From: QQUD01 sp039029915
GTDB lineage: Bacteria > Chloroflexota > Anaerolineae > Promineifilales > Promineifilaceae
Assembly: GCA_039029915.1 (NCBI GenBank)
Contig: JBCCFD010000505.1
Location: forward strand, 1-5,498
Reading direction: 5' to 3'
Length of the DNA: 5,498 nt
Positions 1 through 5,312 of this stretch are shown piece by piece. A model generated the notes under the pieces. The model saw only the letters and a program-made list of their open reading frames with translations, was not told the origin of the DNA and did no database searches. The stretch's first letter is position 1, and each line of letters begins with the position of its first letter. The translations under genes were made by a program, and so were the position numbers.

Positions 1-914
1 AAGTTTGTGAAGTAACCGACGTTGGTGGTATCGATGATAAATCATTCAACGCTACAGCATGGGCTGGTTTGGAACGCGCTGGTGAAGATTTTGGCATCGA
101 AGTGAAATTCTTGGAATCAGCCCAACAATCAGATTACGAACCAAACATCAACGCCTTGGTTGAAGACGGTTGTGATTTGATCGTTACGGTTGGGTTCCTT
201 TTGGGTGATGCCACTGCAACAGGTGCAGCAGCTAATCCAGACACGAACTTTGCGATTATTGATTTCGCTTATGACCCACCAATCGATAATGTAACTGGTT
301 TGATTTATCAAATTGACCAAGCTGCTTTCTTGGCAGGTTATGTGGCTGCCTCAGCAACCCAAACCGGTATTGTTGGGACATTTGGTGGTGTAAATATTCC
401 ACCAGTGACCCAATTTATGGACGGTTATGCGTTGGGTGTTGATTACTATAACGCTCAAAATGGGACTGATGTTCAAGTCTTAGGTTGGAGCATTGAAGAC
501 CAAGATGGTTTGTTTACCGGTAACTTTGAAAGCACCGATGACGGTCGTTCATTTGGTGAAAGCTTAATGGATGAGGGTGCAGACATCATCTTACCAGTAG
601 CTGGCCCAGTAGGTTTGGGAACGGCAGCTGCAGCACAAGAACGCGGGGCGTGGATCATCGGTGTAGACACCGACTGGACCGTGAGCGCACCCGAGTTTGC
701 TGATGTGGTATTGACCTCAATTTTGAAGCGTATGGACAATTCAGTTTATGACCAAGCGCAAGCGATTGTCGATGGCACTTGGACTGGTGGTGGTGTTGCT
801 GTTGGTACCCTCGAAAATGGTGGTGTTGGCATTTCTGCAACGGCCGTTGATGTTGCTGGTTTAGCAGAAGTTGAAGCTGGCATTATTGATGGGTCTATCC
901 CAACCTTGCCATAA
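1..914 (+). CDS. BMP/PnrA-family nucleoside-binding lipoprotein of an ABC importer (5' partial)
   Basis: Extracellular substrate-binding component of a nucleoside ABC importer, like B. subtilis NupN (YufN) and Treponema PnrA. The frame is open from the first base (first whole codon at 3), so the true start, signal peptide and lipobox Cys lie upstream of the window; 303 residues are visible, and complete members are usually about 340-380. The family's N-terminal ligand motif TDVGGIDDKSFN is at nt 15-50. GVDTDW, the second-lobe ligand-side motif, is at nt 660-677, and the family ending GTLENGGVGIS is near nt 804-836. Two Cys (nt 6-8 and in EDGCDL near nt 171) could pair as a disulfide, which is inference. 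Codon choice is more uniform than in the downstream genes (Gly mostly GGT, Pro mostly CCA, Leu mostly TTG), suggesting high expression. A terminator follows 15 bp after the stop. Family is certain; the ligand (purine or pyrimidine nucleoside, possibly another small molecule) is inferred. Confidence 0.93.
   Translation, partial: VCEVTDVGGIDDKSFNATAWAGLERAGEDFGIEVKFLESAQQSDYEPNINALVEDGCDLIVTVGFLLGDATATGAAANPDTNFAIIDFAYDPPIDNVTGLIYQIDQAAFLAGYVAASATQTGIVGTFGGVNIPPVTQFMDGYALGVDYYNAQNGTDVQVLGWSIEDQDGLFTGNFESTDDGRSFGESLMDEGADIILPVAGPVGLGTAAAAQERGAWIIGVDTDWTVSAPEFADVVLTSILKRMDNSVYDQAQAIVDGTWTGGGVAVGTLENGGVGISATAVDVAGLAEVEAGIIDGSIPTLP
839..848. repeat. AACGGCCGTT palindrome, exact copy inside the binding-protein gene
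   Basis: Exact copy of the 10-bp palindrome, encoding the Thr-Ala-Val of SATAVD near the C-terminus. It stands out because its GC-rich core lies among GGT/GTT-type codons. Confidence 0.6.
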
Positions 915-929
915 CATTGATCTAGCAAG

Positions 930-960
930 CCCCAAGGGTCTTCAAGCCCTTGGGGTTTTT
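930..960 (+). terminator. Rho-independent terminator after the binding-protein gene
   Basis: A perfect 9-bp GC-rich stem, CCCCAAGGG (930-938) with CCCTTGGGG (947-955), closes an 8-nt loop and runs straight into TTTTT (956-960). Bases 927-929 (AAG) can extend the stem into the T run. It lies 15 bp after the stop of the binding-protein gene and about 200 bp before the ATPase gene. It should end or attenuate most transcripts here, leaving the transporter genes on read-through or on their own promoter. Confidence 0.9.
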
Positions 961-986
961 GTAAACAAAACTTCGTTTAAAAATCT

Positions 987-1063
987 AGGATGCGGATGAA
1001 ATAGCATTGTTTTTCATAAACTCATTTTGTTTTTGAAATAGATGTTCATCCGTGTCCTTTTTT
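987..1063 (+). repeat. Long inverted repeat / stem-loop in the 915-1159 spacer, followed by a T run
   Basis: The arm AGGATGCGGATGAA (987-1000) pairs with TTCATCCGTGTCCT (1045-1058) over 14 positions: 12 Watson-Crick pairs and two adjacent G·U wobbles. The loop is 44 nt and AT-rich. Six T (1058-1063) follow, so the transcript could fold into a weak second terminator, but the long loop is unusual for that role. The arms read like the GGATGAA/TTCATCCGTGT intergenic repeats I remember from many environmental bacterial genomes; that resemblance is from memory and unverified. No open frame of note lies here. Confidence 0.6.
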
Positions 1064-1133
1064 ATTGGACATTGGACATTGGAGATTAAAATTAATTACT
1101 CTACAATCCCCAATCGCGGATTGTAGATTTGAC
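1064..1133 (+). repeat. Mosaic of 7-bp ATTGGAC-like repeats in both orientations
   Basis: Forward units: ATTGGAC (1064-1070), ATTGGAC (1071-1077), ATTGGAG (1078-1084) and a decayed ATTAAAA (1085-1091). After an AT-rich gap come two reverse-complement units: CTACAAT (1101-1107, i.e. ATTGTAG) and CCCCAAT (1108-1114, i.e. ATTGGGG). Two more forward units follow five bases later: ATTGTAG (1120-1126) and ATTTGAC (1127-1133). The 7-bp register and the shared ATT(G) head are visible directly. Heptameric short tandem repeats are known in intergenic DNA of cyanobacteria and other environmental bacteria; their function is unknown. Confidence 0.65.
1100..1127 (+). other. Compact hairpin upstream of the ATPase gene
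   Basis: TCTACAATCC (1100-1109) pairs perfectly with GGATTGTAGA (1118-1127), giving a 10-bp stem with an 8-nt loop, 32 nt before the ATPase start codon. No T run follows, so it is not a typical terminator. It could stabilise the 5' end of the transporter mRNA or mark a repeat insertion, because its arms are oppositely oriented heptamer units of the surrounding array. Confidence 0.6.
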
Positions 1134-1149
1134 ATAACAATATTTCTTC

Positions 1150-1156
1150 GGAAGAG
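1150..1156 (+). promoter_or_regulatory. Shine-Dalgarno site of the ATPase gene
   Basis: GGAAGAG lies only 3 nt before the ATG at 1160, a short spacing. It overlaps a tiny hairpin whose loop is TTCG (1147-1150), closed by C1146-G1151 and flanking T-A pairs. An in-frame TGA at 1130-1132 rules out a start further upstream, so this weak site fixes the start at 1160. Confidence 0.5.
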
Positions 1157-1159
1157 ACA

Positions 1160-2695
1160 ATGGCAGAGAAAACAGTTTTAGAATTAAAAGGTATAACCAA
1201 ACGATTTCCAGGCGTTTTGGCAAATGATCACATCGATCTGACGCTTAATCAAGGTGAGATTCATGCCCTCTTGGGTGAGAACGGAGCTGGTAAATCAACA
1301 TTGATGAATATTCTTTACGGACTGTATCAACCAACGGAAGGAGAGATTTTTGTCAATGGGAACAAGACGACAGTTCATTCTCCCAGTGATGCCATTTCTG
1401 CAGGTATTGGCATGGTGCATCAACACTTTATGCTTATCCCCGTATTTACGGTTACTGAAAATGTGATGTTGGGTGAAGAAGAAACTCGTGGGGGCGGGGT
1501 GCTTGATCGCCGAGCGGCGGCACAAAAAATAAGAGCGCTTTCGGAGAAATTTGGCTTGTCAGTTGATCCCAATGCCATGGTTGGCTCACTCCCTGTGGGT
1601 GTACAACAGCGGGTTGAGATTATTAAGCTTCTTTATCGTGATGCCAATATTTTGATTTTTGATGAGCCAACGGCCGTTTTAACGCCTCAAGAAGCAGATG
1701 CACTCTTTGAGATTATGCGCTCGCTCGTTGATCAAGGGAAATCTATCATCTTTATCACGCATAAGCTCCGTGAGGTGCTTGAATTCGCAGATCGCATTAC
1801 CGTTATTCGGCGGGGTAAGGTGATTGGGTCTACGACCCCAAATGAGGCTACACCAGGGTCTCTGGCGGAGATGATGGTCGGGAGAGCGGTTCACTTGATA
1901 ACGGATCGAGAGCCACCAAAGGTGGGTGCCACCGTGTTAGATATCCAGTCGGTGGTTGTGCTTGATGATCAAGAGGTAATGGCCGTTAAAAATCTTACTC
2001 TCGAGGTAAAATCTGGTGAAATTGTTGGCATTGCTGGCATCCAAGGAAATGGTCAAACAGAACTTGTTGAAGCCATAACGGGACTGCGAGAAACCAAGGA
2101 GGGGAAGATTTCTCTTCTGGGTAAAGATATTACCAATAAGACCCCTCGCACAATTACAGAGATGGGGACTGCTCACGTGCCGGAAGATCGCCAGCGAGAC
2201 GGGCTCGTTTTAAGCTTCCCGATTGTTGATAATTTAGCGATTCAATCTTACTACCAACAACCCTTTTCAAAAGGGGCCACCATGCAAGAAGATTACATGC
2301 GTGATAATGCAGAATCGCTCGTGAAGAATTATGATGTTCGTACGCCCAATATTGATACGGCGGCTGGGGCACTTTCTGGTGGAAATCAACAAAAGGTTAT
2401 TGTCGCCCGTGAATTTTCCCGAGATATTAGCTTACTTGTTGCTTCACAACCTACGCGTGGTCTAGATGTCGGGTCGATCGAATATATTCACGATCAGGTT
2501 GTTAAAAAGCGAGATGGGGGAACGGCCGTACTTCTTGTATCCACCGAACTCGACGAAATTATGAACTTATCAGACAGAATTGTAGTCATGTACGATGGTG
2601 AACTGGTGGCTATCGTGAATGCCGGTGACGTCACCAAAGAGCAAGTTGGTTTATTGATGGCTGGTGGAGAACTTGAGGCTGTTCTAAAGAAATAG
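1160..2695 (+). CDS. Nucleoside ABC importer, fused double ATP-binding protein (NupO-like)
   Basis: Cytoplasmic ATPase subunit with two ABC domains in one chain of 511 residues, the usual length for NupO (YufO)/RbsA-type importers. Domain 1 (about 5-240): Walker A GENGAGKST at 39-47, Q-loop Q88, a signature diverged to LPVGVQQR at 144-151, Walker B ILIFDEP at 164-170, switch His H201. Domain 2 (about 258-500): Walker A diverged to GIQGNGQT at 293-300 (Lys replaced by Q299), intact signature LSGGNQQK at 405-412, Walker B region LLVASQPTRGLD at 425-436 (Asp-Glu replaced by S429-Q430), and T462 where the switch His would be. Only one complete ATP site can therefore form, from domain 1 Walker motifs plus the domain 2 signature, as is usual in this family. 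It is encoded just before its two permease partners, with a 57-bp repeat-filled spacer following. The start at ATG 1160 is fixed by an in-frame stop 28 bp upstream. Family very sure; substrate inferred. Confidence 0.95.
   Translation: MAEKTVLELKGITKRFPGVLANDHIDLTLNQGEIHALLGENGAGKSTLMNILYGLYQPTEGEIFVNGNKTTVHSPSDAISAGIGMVHQHFMLIPVFTVTENVMLGEEETRGGGVLDRRAAAQKIRALSEKFGLSVDPNAMVGSLPVGVQQRVEIIKLLYRDANILIFDEPTAVLTPQEADALFEIMRSLVDQGKSIIFITHKLREVLEFADRITVIRRGKVIGSTTPNEATPGSLAEMMVGRAVHLITDREPPKVGATVLDIQSVVVLDDQEVMAVKNLTLEVKSGEIVGIAGIQGNGQTELVEAITGLRETKEGKISLLGKDITNKTPRTITEMGTAHVPEDRQRDGLVLSFPIVDNLAIQSYYQQPFSKGATMQEDYMRDNAESLVKNYDVRTPNIDTAAGALSGGNQQKVIVAREFSRDISLLVASQPTRGLDVGSIEYIHDQVVKKRDGGTAVLLVSTELDEIMNLSDRIVVMYDGELVAIVNAGDVTKEQVGLLMAGGELEAVLKK
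1669..1678. repeat. AACGGCCGTT palindrome, exact copy inside the ATPase gene
   Basis: Perfect 10-bp palindrome, encoding Thr-Ala-Val of EPTAVLTP just after Walker B. It is one of three exact copies in the window (others at 839-848 and 4268-4277). Near copies are at 1978-1987 (AATGGCCGTT), 2521-2530 (AACGGCCGTA) and 4124-4133 (AGCGGCCGTT). Confidence 0.6.
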
Positions 2696-2698
2696 AAA

Positions 2699-2740
2699 AC
2701 AGATTACTGAATACTGAACACTGGTTACTGAATACCGATA
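2699..2740 (+). repeat. Degenerate 7-bp tandem repeat (ACTGAAT-like, six units) filling the ATPase-permease spacer
   Basis: Six consecutive heptamers are readable: ACAGATT, ACTGAAT, ACTGAAC, ACTGGTT, ACTGAAT and ACCGATA. An exact 11-bp direct repeat TTACTGAATAC (2704-2714 and 2725-2735) spaced 21 bp apart, three units, confirms the register. The array begins 3 bp after the TAG stop and ends 3 bp before the GGAG ribosome site, so it makes up nearly the whole spacer. No strong hairpin or T run is seen. Function unknown; it may be a neutral expansion or an mRNA spacer element. Confidence 0.75.
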
Positions 2741-2743
2741 TCC

Positions 2744-2747
2744 GGAG
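2744..2747 (+). promoter_or_regulatory. Shine-Dalgarno site of permease 1
   Basis: GGAG with 5 nt to the ATG at 2753. An in-frame TGA at 2729-2731 excludes an earlier start. Confidence 0.75.
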
Positions 2748-2752
2748 AAAAT

Positions 2753-4030
2753 ATGGCAGAGCAAAAACCAGATGAAAAACCTGAAGAACAGAAAAATGCG
2801 GGTGAAATTTTATTAGATGAGTTAACCTCAGCCCCCAGCGGTTCGCGATGGCGTCAGCTTAGGCAAACAATACTTATTCCTTTTTTGGCAGTCATTACAG
2901 GTCTAATTGTTAGCGGGATATTTATCGTTCTGACGACTGAAGATGTGTATCGAGCTTTTGGTGAATCCATTGGGGCGGGCTTTCAAACGACTTTCTCTAC
3001 CATATGGGGTGCCTATGCGGCGCTGTTTACCGGTGCATTGGGCGATCCAGCCACCATTTCTGCTGCGCTTTCCAGTGGTGACTCTGAAGCAATCCGACGC
3101 GCCTTTAACCCGTTCCTTGAAAGCCTCGTCGTCTCGACACCATTTATCTTTGCAGGTTTGGCTGTTTCCCTCGGCTTTCAGACAGGCTTGTTTAACATTG
3201 GGGCCGAAGGGCAACTGTTTATGGGCGCGACATTAGCAACTGTTGTTGCTTACTCCTTTGATGGCATGCCGGCTATCATTCATCTTCCGTTAGCGCTGAT
3301 TGCTGGGTTTATTGGGGGTGGGCTGTGGGGTATGATACCCGGCTGGCTGAAGGCGCGGACGGGTGCTCATGAGGTGATTAACACCATCATGATGAACTTT
3401 ATTGCCATTCAATTTTTAAATTGGTTGCTGCGAGGCCCTATTCAGGACCCAGACTCATCGAATCCGATAAGCCCCTTGATTTTAGATAGTGCTAAACTGC
3501 CTCGCTTTTTTGAACAACCCATTCGATTCCACTTAGGTTTTTTTCTGTCCCTTGTTTTTGCATGGATAGTCTGGTGGTTCTTATACAAGACCAAGTGGGG
3601 GTTTTCGCTACGCATGGTGGGGGCAAACCCCAATGCGGCGCGATATGCGGGCGTCAATATCGTGAGTGCCACGGTGATAGCAATGTCGCTTTCGGGGGCA
3701 CTGGCCGGATTAGCTGGGGCCAATGAGATTTTGGGCATCAACCATCGCTTAACCGCTTCTTTCTCGGCTGGTATTGGATTTGACGCTATTGCACTTGCTT
3801 TGTTAGGAAAGAATCATCCGGCCGGTGTAGTTTTTGCAGCTTTATTGTTTGGAACATTGAAAAACGGTGCGGTTCGCATGCAGGTTGCGGCTGGCATTCC
3901 GATTGACATCATTGCGGTCGTGCAAGCGTTGGTTTTAGCGTTTATTGCGGCACCAGCCATTGTGCGCACAATTTACCGTTTGCGTGAAACGGGTGATGAT
4001 GAAGCATTGGTAACGAGTACGTGGGGTTAA
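2753..4030 (+). CDS. Nucleoside ABC importer permease 1 (NupP-like, BPD_transp_2 family)
   Basis: Integral membrane subunit forming, with the next gene's product, the pathway through the membrane. It has 425 residues, longer than NupP-type permeases of about 350. The first 35 or so residues are charged (many Glu, Lys, Asp) and cytoplasmic-looking. A first membrane segment follows at about 41-61, then an extra loop of about 65 residues before the conserved core. Core hydrophobic segments lie at roughly 127-145, 157-170, 177-198, 205-226, 259-279, 303-323, 340-370 and 384-405. Family marks are LFNIGAEGQLFMGA (146-159), TGAHEVINTIMMN (203-215) and the cytoplasmic coupling-loop motif GANPNAARYAGVN (290-302), which should contact the ATPase. 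The distal gene follows after 4 bp, so the two permeases are likely made together. Family sure; nucleoside specificity inferred from the operon order. Confidence 0.94.
   Translation: MAEQKPDEKPEEQKNAGEILLDELTSAPSGSRWRQLRQTILIPFLAVITGLIVSGIFIVLTTEDVYRAFGESIGAGFQTTFSTIWGAYAALFTGALGDPATISAALSSGDSEAIRRAFNPFLESLVVSTPFIFAGLAVSLGFQTGLFNIGAEGQLFMGATLATVVAYSFDGMPAIIHLPLALIAGFIGGGLWGMIPGWLKARTGAHEVINTIMMNFIAIQFLNWLLRGPIQDPDSSNPISPLILDSAKLPRFFEQPIRFHLGFFLSLVFAWIVWWFLYKTKWGFSLRMVGANPNAARYAGVNIVSATVIAMSLSGALAGLAGANEILGINHRLTASFSAGIGFDAIALALLGKNHPAGVVFAALLFGTLKNGAVRMQVAAGIPIDIIAVVQALVLAFIAAPAIVRTIYRLRETGDDEALVTSTWG
4023..4026 (+). promoter_or_regulatory. Shine-Dalgarno-like GGGG for permease 2, inside the end of permease 1
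   Basis: GGGG lies 8 nt before the ATG at 4035 and within the last codons of the upstream gene. Only 4 bp separate stop and start, so terminating ribosomes could restart directly (translational coupling, inference). Confidence 0.5.
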
Positions 4031-4034
4031 TGGT

Positions 4035-5306
4035 ATGGCTTCAGCAACAGTAAATTTAAAAGATGAACAAGTCGCAGTTAACTATACGCGTCAACGTGTG
4101 ATGGGTATTGTTTTCTTAACATTAGCGGCCGTTTTATGGTTTGTGTTTGCCCAAGGGGTTGAGCCGGATGCAATTACGAAATTTGGTTTACCGGCAAGTA
4201 CGCAGCTAGGTGACAATATTGATTGGGAGCTTATGTCACGCAGTACGTTGATTCCTTTGGCTTTAATAACGGCCGTTCTAGGGGGCGTTCAGCTTGCTAG
4301 AGGGTTTGGCCAATATACAAATCTTGTTTTAGCGATTGTTGTTCTGCTGTTTATTTTTGGCTTTTTAGTTTGGGGTGCCTCTGGCAAATCACTGAACTTA
4401 GGTGGCTTGCTTGGGGCGATGATTGTGAGATCGGTGCCCATCACTTTGGCGGCCATGTCCGGTATTTTGTCTGAGCGAGCTGGCATTGTAAACATCGCCA
4501 TTGAGGGCATGATGCTTTTGGGCGCCATGGCTGGCGCCTTGGTAGGAAGCCTGACAGAAAGCTTGTGGATTGGGTTATTTGGTGCCGTTGCGGCGGGTGC
4601 CCTTTTGGCAGCGGCACACGGGGCACTGTCGATTCGGTATCGGATTAATCAAATTGTATCGGGGACGGTGCTTCTCATTTTCGCGACAGGCTTCACCAGT
4701 TTTATCGACGCTAAATTCTTGCAGGAGTATCAAGAGCTCAACAATCCCGGCACGTTTAAGTCTTGGGAGATTCCGGTTTTGTCCCAAATACCCGTCATCG
4801 GTCCTATCTTGTTTAACAACAATCTTTTTGTTTACGCCATGTTTTTATCTGTGCCTTTGCTCCATTTCATGTTTTATTACACTAAATGGGGTCTTCGAGT
4901 TCGTTCAGTAGGTGAACATCCCAAAGCGGCTGATACTTTGGGTATCAATGTCATTCGGACACGCTGGATTTCAGTATTGTGCAGCGGCGGGATGGCTGGG
5001 TTAGCAGGTGCTTATTTTACGCTGGGATCTGTGCCCCGTTTTGATGAAGGGTTGACGGCCGGTCGCGGTTTTATTGGCTTGGCGGCGATGATTTTTGGGA
5101 ATTGGAACCCGATTGGCTCCTTTGGGGCTGGTCTCTTGTTTGGATTCTCAGATGCGCTTCAAACAAAGCTCGCTATTTTACGTTTGCCGATTCCATCAGA
5201 ATTTTTGCTCATGCTGCCCTATGTGGCCACGATGGTGGTATTGGCTGGGTTAGTAGGTAAAGGCCAAATGCCAGCAGCCGATGGGGAACCATACGAGAAG
5301 GAATAA
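4035..5306 (+). CDS. Nucleoside ABC importer permease 2 (NupQ-like, BPD_transp_2 family)
   Basis: Second integral membrane subunit of the importer. It has 423 residues, about 100 more than NupQ-type permeases of about 310-320. The excess is N-terminal: extra hydrophobic segments at about 22-40, 71-87 and 97-114 precede the conserved core. Core segments lie at about 123-142, 153-171, 176-196, 206-222, 262-282, 308-329, 345-372 and 389-407. The family hallmark SERAGIVNIAIEGMMLLGA spans 146-163, the coupling-loop motif VGEHPKAADTLGIN spans 292-305, and the small-residue helix GGMAGLAGAY spans 318-327. The last 15 residues are polar and acidic. It is the last gene of the operon here; the following 192 bp are non-coding repeats. 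The ATG at 4035 was chosen for its GGGG site and its tight spacing to permease 1. Family sure; substrate inferred. Confidence 0.94.
   Translation: MASATVNLKDEQVAVNYTRQRVMGIVFLTLAAVLWFVFAQGVEPDAITKFGLPASTQLGDNIDWELMSRSTLIPLALITAVLGGVQLARGFGQYTNLVLAIVVLLFIFGFLVWGASGKSLNLGGLLGAMIVRSVPITLAAMSGILSERAGIVNIAIEGMMLLGAMAGALVGSLTESLWIGLFGAVAAGALLAAAHGALSIRYRINQIVSGTVLLIFATGFTSFIDAKFLQEYQELNNPGTFKSWEIPVLSQIPVIGPILFNNNLFVYAMFLSVPLLHFMFYYTKWGLRVRSVGEHPKAADTLGINVIRTRWISVLCSGGMAGLAGAYFTLGSVPRFDEGLTAGRGFIGLAAMIFGNWNPIGSFGAGLLFGFSDALQTKLAILRLPIPSEFLLMLPYVATMVVLAGLVGKGQMPAADGEPYEKE
4268..4277. repeat. AACGGCCGTT palindrome, exact copy inside permease 2
   Basis: Exact copy of the 10-bp palindrome, encoding the Thr-Ala-Val of LITAVLGG in a membrane segment. 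A near copy (AGCGGCCGTT, 4124-4133) lies 144 bp upstream in the same gene. Confidence 0.6.
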
Positions 5307-5312
5307 CGGTTC

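Noticed and set aside
69..914. TTG at 69 as the real start of the binding protein
   Set aside because: The frame is open upstream to the window edge and encodes the conserved TDVGGIDDKSFN motif before that codon, so TTG is an internal Leu.
1065..1092. TTGGAC and TAAAAT with 16-bp spacing as a promoter for the transporter genes
   Set aside because: The -35 matches only three of six bases and both boxes fall inside the heptamer array, so chance explains it.
1129..1134. Perfect TTGACA (-35 box) upstream of the ATPase gene
   Set aside because: No -10-like hexamer lies 16-18 bp downstream (the expected place reads AAGAGA), and the start codon would follow too closely.
2943..3236. Alternative-frame reading of 97 codons within permease 1
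   Set aside because: It lies wholly inside a well-conserved membrane protein gene in another frame and shows no recognisable protein features.
4030..4053. Seven-codon frame ATGGTATGG…TAA overlapping the stop of permease 1 and the start of permease 2
   Set aside because: Too short to support as a gene; the ATG arises from the TAATG junction, and the ATG at 4035 starts the real permease.
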